DNA of 64,000 bases. It comes from Lysinibacillus sphaericus (GTDB lineage Bacteria > Bacillota > Bacilli > Bacillales_A > Planococcaceae). The notes beneath the pieces are model-generated. The model searched no databases. It was not told the origin of the DNA and saw nothing but the letters and a program-made list of their open reading frames with translations. The DNA lies in contig NZ_SADV01000013.1 of NCBI RefSeq assembly GCF_006864135.1, forward strand, positions 41,274-105,273, written 5' to 3'. Positions 44,141 to 52,884 of this stretch are shown piece after piece (the first letter of the stretch is position 1; every line of letters begins with the position of its first letter). The translations under genes were made by a program, and so were the position numbers.

Positions 44141-45862
44141 ATGGAAAAAACACACCTCAATCCTTCTGAAGGAAATGCATGGACACGACTAACTAGCTCA
44201 AATTGGTTTGTCTATATTTTAGTTGCACCTTTATTTTTAGTGTTGTTTGCCTATGTAGTATACCCATTCTATCAAACTTTTACAGAAAGCTTTTCTGGTG
44301 ATGATGTACTATCTAATTATAAAAATTTTTTTAATATAGCTAGCCCAGCAAATATAGAAGCATTATGGACTAGTATTTATATATCCGTTATCAGTGTTAT
44401 TTGCTGTGCAATCGTCGGTGTAACTATGGCATTTTTACTGGAACGCTATGATTTCCCAGGCAGACGGATACTCTCTGTTTTAGTATTGATACCCATGGCT
44501 CTTCCGCCGCTAGTAGGTGTGCTGTCCTTTACATTTTTGTATGGAGAGAGTGGGATTTTCCCACGTGCGTTTCAGCACCTATTCGGTTTAGAGCAAGTTC
44601 CATTTTCATTAAAAGGCATATGGGGGGTTATCGTAGTACATACATTCACTATGTACACTTACTTCTACTTAACTGCCTCAGCAGCTATAAAAGGTCTTGA
44701 TCCAGCTTTAGAAGAAGCCGCAACTAGCTTAGGTGCCGGGCGTGTTCGAGTATGGACAAAGGTTATTCTGCCCATGTTAACACCCTCGATTGTTGCCTCA
44801 TCCCTACTCGTATTTATGATTTCTATGGCATCCTACACTGCACCTTTAATGTTCGGTGTTGAACGCACAATGACTATGCAAATCTATTTATCACGTACGA
44901 ATGGGAATTTAAATATGGCAGCGACACAATCTATGATTTTATCCTTTGTTTCCATTACCTTTTTAATTATTATGCGCTGGTATCAAAACCGCCGAAATTA
45001 CCAAAATCTTAGCAAAGGTATTAGTGTTCATCGATCTGAAGTGTCTTCAAGAGGCATGAATGTTATGGCGACTATTGCTTCTTTCATAGGTACATTAATT
45101 TTAATTTTGCCGATTTTAGTGCTTATTTTAATTTCATTTTCCGTTGATGGTGCATGGAAAACGCAAATTCTCCCAACAGACTATACATTGGATCATTATT
45201 ATGCTCTTTTTACAGATGAACGGACGTGGCGACCGATTTGGAATTCTGTTCGAATGGGGATTGTTGCCACGCTCGGCAATATCATTTTCGGTGTTGCTGC
45301 AGCCTATGCTATGGTACGGTTAAATTTTAAAGGTAAAACATTACTCGATATTTTAATCATGGTTCCTTGGGCATTGCCGGGTACGGTTGTAGCTGTCAAT
45401 CTGATTGCAGCCTTTAGTACGGAAAATATATTCTCTTTTAATCAGGTTCTTATCGGGACATTTTGGATTTTGCCGTTAGCTTATTTTATTAGACATTTAC
45501 CTCTTGTTTTCCGATCGACATCTGCATCACTTGTGCAATTAGATCAATCTATCGAAGAAGCATCACGAAGTTTAGGTGCAACATGGTGGTATTCATTTAG
45601 ACGTATTGTACTACCACTTACATTTACGGGCATTTTGGCGGGTACATTACTAGCACTTGTTCAAAGCTTTGGCGAATTCGTAGCGTCTATTCTTCTTTAC
45701 AGTACGTCCACGATCCCATTATCAGTGGCGATATTTCAAAAATTGTATTCTTTTAAATTTGGAACTGCTTGTGCATACGGTGTCTTACAAATTTGTTTAA
45801 TTTTAATTGTACTTATTATTTCCGAGAAGTTATCTAAAGGCAGTGCTGGTTCGGCCATATAA
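44141..45862 (+). CDS. ABC importer permease, fused two-domain (ThiP/FbpB type)
   Basis: A 573-residue permease with about twelve membrane helices in two homologous halves. Each half has an EAA loop for the ATPase: DPALEEAATSLGAGRVRVWTKVILPMLTP near 195 and DQSIEEASRSLGATWWYSFRRIVLPLTF near 480. Fusion of both halves in one chain is usual for FbpB and ThiP-type importers. The ATG follows TAGGAGGGT. Together with the two upstream genes it makes a complete importer. Confidence 0.94.
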   Translation: MEKTHLNPSEGNAWTRLTSSNWFVYILVAPLFLVLFAYVVYPFYQTFTESFSGDDVLSNYKNFFNIASPANIEALWTSIYISVISVICCAIVGVTMAFLLERYDFPGRRILSVLVLIPMALPPLVGVLSFTFLYGESGIFPRAFQHLFGLEQVPFSLKGIWGVIVVHTFTMYTYFYLTASAAIKGLDPALEEAATSLGAGRVRVWTKVILPMLTPSIVASSLLVFMISMASYTAPLMFGVERTMTMQIYLSRTNGNLNMAATQSMILSFVSITFLIIMRWYQNRRNYQNLSKGISVHRSEVSSRGMNVMATIASFIGTLILILPILVLILISFSVDGAWKTQILPTDYTLDHYYALFTDERTWRPIWNSVRMGIVATLGNIIFGVAAAYAMVRLNFKGKTLLDILIMVPWALPGTVVAVNLIAAFSTENIFSFNQVLIGTFWILPLAYFIRHLPLVFRSTSASLVQLDQSIEEASRSLGATWWYSFRRIVLPLTFTGILAGTLLALVQSFGEFVASILLYSTSTIPLSVAIFQKLYSFKFGTACAYGVLQICLILIVLIISEKLSKGSAGSAI

Positions 45863-45889
45863 CTGCTAATCTACTAGGAGGCAATAACT

Positions 45890-47404
45890 ATGTTTGAAGA
45901 TTTCCGCAACAAGACCCAGCGAGAAGATGGGATGATCTTTCCTTCTAATATTTATCGTAAAATTGTCTTGCAACCAGCTTACGATGAAGCCAAGAAAAAT
46001 TTTTTAACAATTATGTTGCAAATCAATATTGCACACTTAAAAATGTTAGAAGAACAGGGTCTAGTTAAACAAGAAGAAGCTAAAGAAATTGGTACTGCTT
46101 TAAAAAAACTAGACTTGAACTATTATCGTATAGAGGATTACAGCCCGCGATATGAGGATTTGTTTTTCCGCATCGAAAATAAATTAATAGAGCTTGCTGG
46201 TGATGTTGCAGGGAATCTTCACATTGGTAGAAGTCGTAATGATATGGGCATTGCCATCTATCGCATGACTTTAAGAAAAAAATTGTTATTGCTTATGCAA
46301 GAATTACTGACATTACGAGATGATTTAATCGCAGCTGCTGAGGAGCACGTTGATACGATTATGATTGGCTATACACATACGCAGCAGGCACAGCCAACAA
46401 CCTTTGCGCATTATTTGAAAGCTGTCATCGATCAACTTGAACGAGATTTTGAACGTTTACAGCATGTCTATAAAACGGTGAATCGCAGTAGTATGGGGGC
46501 TGCGGCATTAACGACAACAGGCTTCAATATTAGTCGAGAGCGCATGCGTGAGTTATTGGCATTCGACGATATTATCGAAAATGCGTGGGATGCTGTTGCA
46601 GGAGCAGATTATATTGCGGAGGCAGCGAGTATCGTGCAACTTGCGGCACTTAATCTTGGCCGCACATCCCAAGATTTCTTACTTTGGGCTACACAGGAAT
46701 TCAATGCATTTACGCTAGCAAGCCCGTACGTGCAAGTGAGCTCTATCATGCCACAAAAGCGCAATCCTGTTTCGATAGAGCATACGCGTTCATTGCTATC
46801 AGCGGTTGTTGGTGATGCTAGTACAGTATTACAAATGGTACATAATACACCTTTTGGAGATATCGTAGACACAGAGGATGATATGCAACCTTATTTATGG
46901 CGCGCCATCGACCGTTTAATAGGTATTTACAAACTATTTGGTTCACTTGTTGTCACGATGGATGTAAACAAGAAAAAACTAAGAAATCGAGCAGAAAATA
47001 GCTTTGCCAATGTGACAGAGCTCGCAGATACGTTTGTGCGCTCTGAAGGGATTTCCTTCCGCCAAGCACATAGTATTGTTAGTAAATGTATTAAAGTATT
47101 GCTCTCTCATGGGGAGGAATCTCTAGCAAGTCTTACATGGGGTCTTGCCAATACACAATCTAAATTAATTACTGGTAAGCCATTAAAAATTTCTGAGGAA
47201 GATTTTTATAGCACATTAAAACCAGAAACTTTCGTTGGTGTACGTACATTACTTGGTGGTCCAGCGCCCGCAACGATGAAAGAATCTCTGGAACGCTCCA
47301 AGGCAAATTCTCATAACCTTAAAGAATGGGTTAGTTTGAAAGAGTCTAAGATTGTTGAGGCAGAAAAACAATTAACAGTAATTTTCGAGGAATGGAATCA
47401 ATGA
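45890..47404 (+). CDS. Argininosuccinate lyase/fumarase superfamily enzyme, divergent
   Basis: A 504-residue member of the superfamily of fumarate-releasing lyases. Conserved regions: HIGRSRND (111-118), TQQAQPTTFAHYL with His163 in region 2, and the flexible catalytic loop SSIMPQKRNPVS (Ser284-Ser295) with Ser285 the likely base. Ordinary argininosuccinate lyases are about 460 residues and read GSSLMPQKKNPD; here the following acidic residue is Val and the chain is longer. No argG or arginine gene is near; instead it is tied to an importer and a BadF-type ATPase. It may cleave an imported N-succinyl-type compound to fumarate and an amine, as EDDS lyase does. That is inference. AGGAGG precedes the ATG. 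Confidence 0.85.
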   Translation: MFEDFRNKTQREDGMIFPSNIYRKIVLQPAYDEAKKNFLTIMLQINIAHLKMLEEQGLVKQEEAKEIGTALKKLDLNYYRIEDYSPRYEDLFFRIENKLIELAGDVAGNLHIGRSRNDMGIAIYRMTLRKKLLLLMQELLTLRDDLIAAAEEHVDTIMIGYTHTQQAQPTTFAHYLKAVIDQLERDFERLQHVYKTVNRSSMGAAALTTTGFNISRERMRELLAFDDIIENAWDAVAGADYIAEAASIVQLAALNLGRTSQDFLLWATQEFNAFTLASPYVQVSSIMPQKRNPVSIEHTRSLLSAVVGDASTVLQMVHNTPFGDIVDTEDDMQPYLWRAIDRLIGIYKLFGSLVVTMDVNKKKLRNRAENSFANVTELADTFVRSEGISFRQAHSIVSKCIKVLLSHGEESLASLTWGLANTQSKLITGKPLKISEEDFYSTLKPETFVGVRTLLGGPAPATMKESLERSKANSHNLKEWVSLKESKIVEAEKQLTVIFEEWNQ

Positions 47405-48348
47405 TGGAATGGCTACTTATTATTGACGGTGGTGCTACAAAAACGGCATGTGCGCTCGTACATGCCGAGTCTGGTGAAATAAAATATACAACATCAACCA
47501 GTGGCTCGAATTATCAAGCGATCGGTGCTACAGCTGCTACAGAAATATTGCAAGCATTGTTAGCAAATGTGCAAGGTTTTTTACAACAGCAAGATGACTC
47601 AAATATTGCTGTTGCTACCTTTGCAATGGCTGGGATTGATTCTCCCAAAGATCATGAAACCGTATCAGCAATCGTTCATAGTGCACTATCTACATTACGG
47701 TTAAAGATAGATACGCTTATTATAGAAAATGATGCACAAGCCACTTTACTTGGTGTTACTGCTGGACAGGCAGGCGCATTACTCATTGCTGGAACAGGAG
47801 CTATTGCGTATGCATTTGATGGTACACAAATAGTACGTGCAGGTGGTTGGGGGCATCGTGCAGGAGATGAAGGCAGTGGCTATTGGTTAGGACAAGAAAT
47901 TATACGCGCCATTTTTCGCATGGAAGACGGGCGTGGTGAGCCGACCATATTAAAAAGTGCTGTCTATGATTACTTACGGATCCAAGATGTTACAGAGCTA
48001 GCTTCATGGCTATTCCGTCCATCCTACACAAACGCGCAGCTTGCAAAAATGGGTGCATTTTTGGCAGGGGCCGTGACCAAAAAGGATTTATGCGCTATTC
48101 AAATATCAACGCGTGCTGCTCATGAATTAGTACTCCTTGCATGCGCTGTGGTGAAAAAAATTGACTATAAGGGCGAAGCATTCAGCCTTTATTGTAATGG
48201 TGGTGCCATAAAGCATAATCCATTAATTTTTAAAACTTTTTCATATGAAATGAAATCGATGTATCCACAAATTGAAGTTTCTTTGTGTCAGCATTCGCCA
48301 ATCCATTATCTTATAGAACGATCAAAAAAGGCCTATGACAATCTGTAA
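47401..48348 (+). CDS. BadF/BadG/GlcNAc-kinase-type ATPase
   Basis: A protein of about 315 residues from ATG 47401, overlapping the lyase stop (ATGA). The ASKHA fold is shown by LLIIDGGATKTACALV at the start (phosphate-binding loop 1), IENDAQATLLG, LIAGTGAIAYAF (phosphate 2) and RAGGWGHRAGDEGSGYWLGQEIIRAI, typical of N-acetylglucosamine kinase-like BadF proteins. It may phosphorylate a product of the imported compound. Last gene of the importer-lyase operon. Confidence 0.9.
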   Translation: MMEWLLIIDGGATKTACALVHAESGEIKYTTSTSGSNYQAIGATAATEILQALLANVQGFLQQQDDSNIAVATFAMAGIDSPKDHETVSAIVHSALSTLRLKIDTLIIENDAQATLLGVTAGQAGALLIAGTGAIAYAFDGTQIVRAGGWGHRAGDEGSGYWLGQEIIRAIFRMEDGRGEPTILKSAVYDYLRIQDVTELASWLFRPSYTNAQLAKMGAFLAGAVTKKDLCAIQISTRAAHELVLLACAVVKKIDYKGEAFSLYCNGGAIKHNPLIFKTFSYEMKSMYPQIEVSLCQHSPIHYLIERSKKAYDNL

Positions 48349-48441
48349 TGTCATAGGCTCTTCATGTTGTTGAAAACTATTATGTTCAATGAAATCAAGG
48401 TGTCTATTTAAACAAAGTACTACTCTTCTGCAAAACGAGGG

Positions 48442-48796
48442 GTTGATTTCCGTTCCGACTGGGCGCTTTGTTGCTGCCGCTTCGCTTTCGCACAGAAAAA
48501 CATTTGTTGCTGCCGCTTCGCTTTCGCGCAGAGCAGAGCTTCCTGAGGGCGTCCGATGAGCCGCTTCACTCGCGTTGCTCGCTCCAGGGTCTCGGGCCAA
48601 CAGATGTTTTTTGCGCGAAAGCGTAGTGCCAACGAAGCGGCAGCAGCATGATGTTTTTGCGCGAAAGCGTAGTGCCAACGAAGCGGCAGCAGCATGATGT
48701 TGGTCACGAAGGCGTTATCACAGGACGTGATGCTTTTAGCCTTCGCTCCTTTATTGCTAATCCCCAAGGAGTCGCCCAGTCTCCACTCCAATCAAC
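48442..48796. repeat. Dispersed repeat A, copy 2, with nested C and E modules
   Basis: The longest copy: GTTGATTTCC start (48442) to CCAATCAAC end (48796). The left half is interrupted at GGGCGCTTT by two tandem C units (48470-48505 and 48506-48540). After CCAGGGTCTCGGGCCAACAG come two tandem 46-bp C units (GCGCGAAAGCG at 48613 and 48659), then GATGTTGGTCAC, the E hairpin (48707-48745), and AATCCCCAAGGAGTCGCCCAG. Frames reading through it encode only repeat-derived peptides. Confidence 0.88.
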
Positions 48797-48852
48797 CACT
48801 TCACATAACGTGTATCTTCTGGCATGTCACTCATATCATTTTATTGATCAAG

Positions 48853-50145
48853 TTAAAGCGCCATTTTCTTTAGTTCATTTGTCGTGAAATATAAATAGTT
48901 GTCCTGCACAAATAAATCCTTCGTTTCTTCCCTATTTAATACTTTTTCGCCGCTTCCATCCGGGCGAATCTTTGTTAAATACGCTCCTTGTGAATAATTA
49001 CTAAAATATAGCCAGCCATCTGCATAAACGATGTACTGTGCACGTGATTTAGTGACGCGTTTCGATTTACTAGTTTGTAAATCAAGCACGTACAACTTAT
49101 TATCATCAGCAACATTACTATAAAATATTTGTTGCCCTACTTGTGCAGCGAAATCTACATTATGAAAGTAGCTATACACTGTACTCGTTGCTTTCGGGTA
49201 ATCTTTAGCAATCCACGTATGATCCTTTGCCATCGTTCGATCATCCACTAAAAAGTATTGATAGCGAACCGCCCCTTTACGATCAGGTACCGGGTCATTC
49301 CATGTTGTATCGAGGTGATACCATTGACCATCCAGCTTTACTAAATTCCAAGCATGTCCTTCCTGTCCGACATAGCCTATGATATATTTCGTTTCTATAC
49401 CTAGCTTTTGTAACATCGAATGAGCCAACAACGCATAGCCCTGACAAACACCACCATGTTCCGCAAGCACTGTATAAGCGCTATGTGGACTTGAATTCGT
49501 TTGATCTGTATAGGCGGTATTGGCGACGATATAATCATTGACAGCCCTAACTTTCTCTACATCACTTAATGATTTCTTATTGATTGAGGCTACTATCTCT
49601 TGCACATTCATTTCAACAAATGATGCTTGTTCTGGTGTCATTAAATAACTTTGCTCTCCAAAGATTTTGGCTGTTTTCCTTCCATATTCAAAACGAATTG
49701 AATGCTTACTAATATGTCCATATACATAATCATCTCGTTTTATAGCATTTTCATAGGCCTCTTCCACTAACTGTTCAATTCGTTGTGTATCGCCTTTATA
49801 TTGAATCTCAAACGTAGGTGAAAAACTACTATAGTACGCATACATCGCATCAGCCATTTCCTTTGCATTAGTTACAACTAACTTTGCTTCAGGTTTTTTG
49901 GCTACAGAAGCTGTAACGGCTCCTCCTTCTGGCTTTTCTTCTATAGGTGTGGCCGTTTCAATGGAGGTATTCTCTGAAAGTTTAGCAGTAACATCTATGA
50001 TTTTGTCCTTTGTTGAAAGAAGCACCGTTTCTATTTCATCATTATTTGCCCAAGTTATTACTTGTTGTACAACTGCTTTACCAGCCGTATAAATGGGGTC
50101 AATAAAAATAATTAAAATTACAATAATGGCTAATTTTTTCCACAA
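48853..50145 (-). CDS. Membrane-anchored transglutaminase-like protein
   Basis: The start is TTG 50145, five bases after GGAGGTGAG, giving 430 residues beginning MWKKLAIIVILIIFIDPIYTAG, an N-terminal membrane anchor. A Glu/Thr-rich linker follows, then a transglutaminase-like domain with catalytic Cys in GVCQGYALLAHSML, His in EGHAWNLVKLDG and Asp in WYHLDTTWNDP. The last 110 residues are a repeat-rich beta domain (LYVLDLQTSKSKRV; GWLYFSNYSQGAYLTK), like DUF5050. It is paralogous to the next gene upstream. Likely an extracytoplasmic thiol hydrolase or cross-linking enzyme. Confidence 0.86.
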   Translation of the reverse strand: MWKKLAIIVILIIFIDPIYTAGKAVVQQVITWANNDEIETVLLSTKDKIIDVTAKLSENTSIETATPIEEKPEGGAVTASVAKKPEAKLVVTNAKEMADAMYAYYSSFSPTFEIQYKGDTQRIEQLVEEAYENAIKRDDYVYGHISKHSIRFEYGRKTAKIFGEQSYLMTPEQASFVEMNVQEIVASINKKSLSDVEKVRAVNDYIVANTAYTDQTNSSPHSAYTVLAEHGGVCQGYALLAHSMLQKLGIETKYIIGYVGQEGHAWNLVKLDGQWYHLDTTWNDPVPDRKGAVRYQYFLVDDRTMAKDHTWIAKDYPKATSTVYSYFHNVDFAAQVGQQIFYSNVADDNKLYVLDLQTSKSKRVTKSRAQYIVYADGWLYFSNYSQGAYLTKIRPDGSGEKVLNREETKDLFVQDNYLYFTTNELKKMAL

Positions 50146-50191
50146 AATCCTCACCTCCAACCGTTTTCCTGTTTTCATTATATACAAAAAA

Positions 50192-50226
50192 AGCACAAAG
50201 GACTCACTCGGAAGTCCTTTTGTGCT
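50192..50226 (-). terminator. Terminator of the upstream transglutaminase-like gene
   Basis: AGCACAAAGGACT (50192-50204) pairs with AGTCCTTTTGTGCT (50213-50226); minus-strand TTTTTTTG follows. It lies 33 bp beyond the stop at 50260. Confidence 0.85.
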
Positions 50227-50259
50227 GTCATTTTATAAATAGAAAAGAATATTTGAAGT

Positions 50260-51417
50260 TTATTTTATTTTAAGCTTCTGTTCTTTGCCATTAACATTAT
50301 AAACTAAGTAATTATCATTAATTCTTAAATCAGAAACTACTTGCTTCACGAGCATCTCAGTTTTTAATGTTTTAAGATTTAATTTTGTTAAGTAGCCACT
50401 GTTACTGTAATCACTGAAATATAAAAAATTATCCGCTCCTGTAATATACAAAGCACGTTTATCAATGACCTTTGTTTTTTTACCACTTGCTAAATCCAGC
50501 GTATACAATTTATCTTTGTCTGCCGTATTGCTAAAGTACAGTGTATTATTAACCTGATATGCAAAATGAACATTTTGCATATAGCTATATTTTGTACTTG
50601 TTGCAGCAGGATAATTTGATGCTATCCATTTATGATCTTTCTTTAGCTGTGCATCCGTTACTAAAAAATAATCATACGAAGAAGCACCGTAACGATTTGG
50701 TAATGGATCATTCCATGTTGTATCTAAATGATACCATTTACCATCAATCTTCACTAAATTCCATGCATGTGCCTCGTTATTATTAACAGTACCAACAACA
50801 TATTTTACATCGAATCCAGCTTGTTCTAACATTTTATAAGCTGTTAACGCGTAGCCCTGACATACAGCTTGTCCTTCCATTAACAATGCATAAGCACTAT
50901 GAGGACTAGCCTTTGTTTTAGTACCATATGTAGTATTTGACACAATATAATCATTAATTGCTTTTACTTTTTCGAATTCTGTTTTCATTGAAGGCTTAAT
51001 AATCGTTTTTAATATTTGATCCACCTTTTTTTGTACGGCCGCTTCTTGCGTTTGGTTTGTCAAATATTTCACTTTAAATGTCACATTACCCATTGAGTCT
51101 GCAGAAATAGCCGTACTCTCCATATGACCACTCGCATAGACTGCTTGTTCCTGTGCTTTTTCAAAGGACTTCATAAAATTCTTTTTGAAATCAGTCATTG
51201 ATCCACTATATGTAATTTTAATTTCAGGAGCGAAATTATTTAATTGCTTTACGATTTCTGTTGTGAATTGATCCCAAGTTGTTACTTTATTATCAGCTAC
51301 TACATTATAAGCAAACACAGAGGAAGTATTTACTGAGCGAGCGTCTGCATGTTGAGCATAGGCTGCTGTTGGACTTAACATCAACAATGCTGCTCCGCTT
51401 ATCAACCATTTCTTCAC
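50260..51417 (-). CDS. Secreted transglutaminase-like protein (paralogue)
   Basis: A 385-residue protein with a cleavable signal peptide (MKKWLISGAALLMLSPTAAYAQHA). The transglutaminase-like domain has VCQGYALTAYKML, AHAWNLVKIDG and WYHLDTTWNDPLP, the same Cys-His-Asp set as the neighbouring gene, and the same C-terminal beta domain (LYTLDLASGKKTKVI; FLYFSDYSNSGYLTKLN). The two proteins are about equally long over these domains and clearly arose by tandem duplication; one is secreted, the other anchored. Substrate unknown. Confidence 0.88.
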   Translation of the reverse strand: MKKWLISGAALLMLSPTAAYAQHADARSVNTSSVFAYNVVADNKVTTWDQFTTEIVKQLNNFAPEIKITYSGSMTDFKKNFMKSFEKAQEQAVYASGHMESTAISADSMGNVTFKVKYLTNQTQEAAVQKKVDQILKTIIKPSMKTEFEKVKAINDYIVSNTTYGTKTKASPHSAYALLMEGQAVCQGYALTAYKMLEQAGFDVKYVVGTVNNNEAHAWNLVKIDGKWYHLDTTWNDPLPNRYGASSYDYFLVTDAQLKKDHKWIASNYPAATSTKYSYMQNVHFAYQVNNTLYFSNTADKDKLYTLDLASGKKTKVIDKRALYITGADNFLYFSDYSNSGYLTKLNLKTLKTEMLVKQVVSDLRINDNYLVYNVNGKEQKLKIK

Positions 51418-51600
51418 AATAAATCACCTTCCATTTGTTATATTCTTGTAATTAGAATAACAGAGAAAGGAACTACAAATCTATCGGACAAGTTCACTAT
51501 CCATGACTTTTAACCATATGTACAACACGTAATAAATAGGTATAAATACCTCGAAATAAAATATAAGTATCGAATTAAACTATATTTTTGTAAAAAAATA

Positions 51601-51628
51601 AAAACTCACCTGTTTTAAAGTGAGTTTT
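51601..51628 (-). terminator. Terminator of the CsoR/CstR-type gene
   Basis: AAAACTCAC (51601-51609) and GTGAGTTTT (51620-51628); on the minus strand the stem is followed by TATTTTTTT. It lies about 36 bp past the repressor stop. Confidence 0.8.
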
Positions 51629-51664
51629 ATGATGATCTTTTTTATAAGGTAGGCTTCCCTTTTT

Positions 51665-51931
51665 TTAACGGCTTTTCACCACTAAATTAACTGCTTCTTG
51701 AATAGCTTCATTCATTTTCTCGCCATCACCTTCAGCATTTTGTACACATTCTAAAAGATTCGTACTAACAATAACACCAACTGTACGATCTACTGCTGAG
51801 CGTACTGCCGATAATTGAGTAATGACTGCCTTACAGTCTTTTTCTTCTTCCATCATTTTTAAAATTCCACGTAGCTGACCTTCCATCCGTTTCACACGAT
51901 TTTTCACTTGATCTGAATATTCCATCATCAT
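51665..51931 (-). CDS. CsoR/CstR-family thiol- or metal-sensing repressor
   Basis: An 88-residue all-helical repressor of the CsoR/FrmR/CstR family (RMEGQLRGILKMMEEEKDCKAVITQLSAVRSAVDR). Cys33 and Cys62 are 29 residues apart. Copper-binding CsoR needs His four residues before the second Cys; here that position is Asn58 (STNLLEC). The set Cys-Asn-Cys fits the persulfide-sensing CstR type better than copper sensing. The usual partner genes (rhodanese, copper chaperone) are not adjacent. AAGGAG precedes the ATG run. Confidence 0.88.
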   Translation of the reverse strand: MMMEYSDQVKNRVKRMEGQLRGILKMMEEEKDCKAVITQLSAVRSAVDRTVGVIVSTNLLECVQNAEGDGEKMNEAIQEAVNLVVKSR

Positions 51932-51998
51932 AGCTCTCCTTCTTTCTATACTTGCTACGTTCTTGAGTAATTTTTATATTTTATCCTAGCATATTACT

Positions 51999-52718
51999 TC
52001 ACCTATAGTTATTTTCCCTTGGATTTAAATAATTCATAAGCATTTTAGCAATAATTGACCCTGCATTTGTTATTTCATCATACTGGATCACTGTATTTTT
52101 CTTTATTCGTAGCTGGCCTATCTCTACTTCAAAAATTGGACACTTTCTTTTAATTGCCGCAACTAACATATTAGTGTCGTAGTCATATCGTTCACCTTTT
52201 ACTTTCATCAGCCACGGTAGCTCTTTTTTAGAAATAAAGCGTAAACCAGTTTGTGTATCCATCAGTTTTCTATGATAAAGGATTTCAAAAAACAAACTTG
52301 TTGTTCGATTACCCCAATATGATAAAAACGTGCTGTCCGAGGAATGGAAATTACGTACGCCTAACACAATTCCTTCAGAAAATACCTTTGTCATTGTTAA
52401 AACTAGCTTCACATCCTGTAAAGAATGTTGCCTATGAGCACCTACTGTTATAACACCTTGAAACATCCCCCTTTGCTCCATTACATAGGCAAAGGCTGTT
52501 TTTAGTGCGCCTCCCTTTCCAATATTGTTGTCATGCTCTAGTACTCGACAGCAGTCAATCTTTTGTAATTCTTCAAATACATTTGCATATTTTTGGTCGC
52601 TACCATCATTGACAATAATAACTTGGATAATAGTGGTGGCTAATAATTGGTTGACATAGGTTATAAGTGACTGTTGTGGATTATAGGCTGGTATAATTGC
52701 TGCAATATTTTTCATCAT
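51999..52718 (-). CDS. Family 2 glycosyltransferase-like protein, DXD altered
   Basis: From ATG 52718 (GGGGGA upstream) the protein has about 239 residues. The GT-A fold is evident: IAAIIPAYNPQQSLITYV, VIIVNDGSDQKYANVFEEL, LEHDNNIGKGGALKTAFAYV and RYDYDTNMLVAAIKR. In the canonical polyprenyl-phosphate type the next motif reads D-x-D-G-Q-H; here the matching segment is TVGAHRQHSL, so both metal-binding acids are gone while QH remains. It may be inactive, use another residue, or have a different role. No membrane helix and no cell-wall operon around it. Confidence 0.8.
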   Translation of the reverse strand: MMKNIAAIIPAYNPQQSLITYVNQLLATTIIQVIIVNDGSDQKYANVFEELQKIDCCRVLEHDNNIGKGGALKTAFAYVMEQRGMFQGVITVGAHRQHSLQDVKLVLTMTKVFSEGIVLGVRNFHSSDSTFLSYWGNRTTSLFFEILYHRKLMDTQTGLRFISKKELPWLMKVKGERYDYDTNMLVAAIKRKCPIFEVEIGQLRIKKNTVIQYDEITNAGSIIAKMLMNYLNPRENNYR

Positions 52719-52884
52719 TTCTATCCCCCGGATAATATGAAACTTTGGCATATGCACTCTCTAATAATCGTTACTGAATTTCAACAAATCTCCTTATAAC
52801 AAATAGTATCATGTATCGAGGACAATTCAACAATAACGGTATTTTCCCGATATATGAAAAAAGAGGATATCATCGTAGTGTATT

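Noticed and set aside
45890..47404. Ordinary argH of arginine biosynthesis
   Set aside because: No argG or other arginine gene is linked, the loop motif departs from the usual form, and the gene is fused by operon structure to an importer and a BadF-type kinase. Not excluded, but less likely.
48420..48791. Overlapping small proteins with repeated ALRFRAK-like segments
   Set aside because: They are translations of the nested repeat units; similar peptides arise at 15791-16187, 17962-18174 and other repeat copies, with no ribosome sites.
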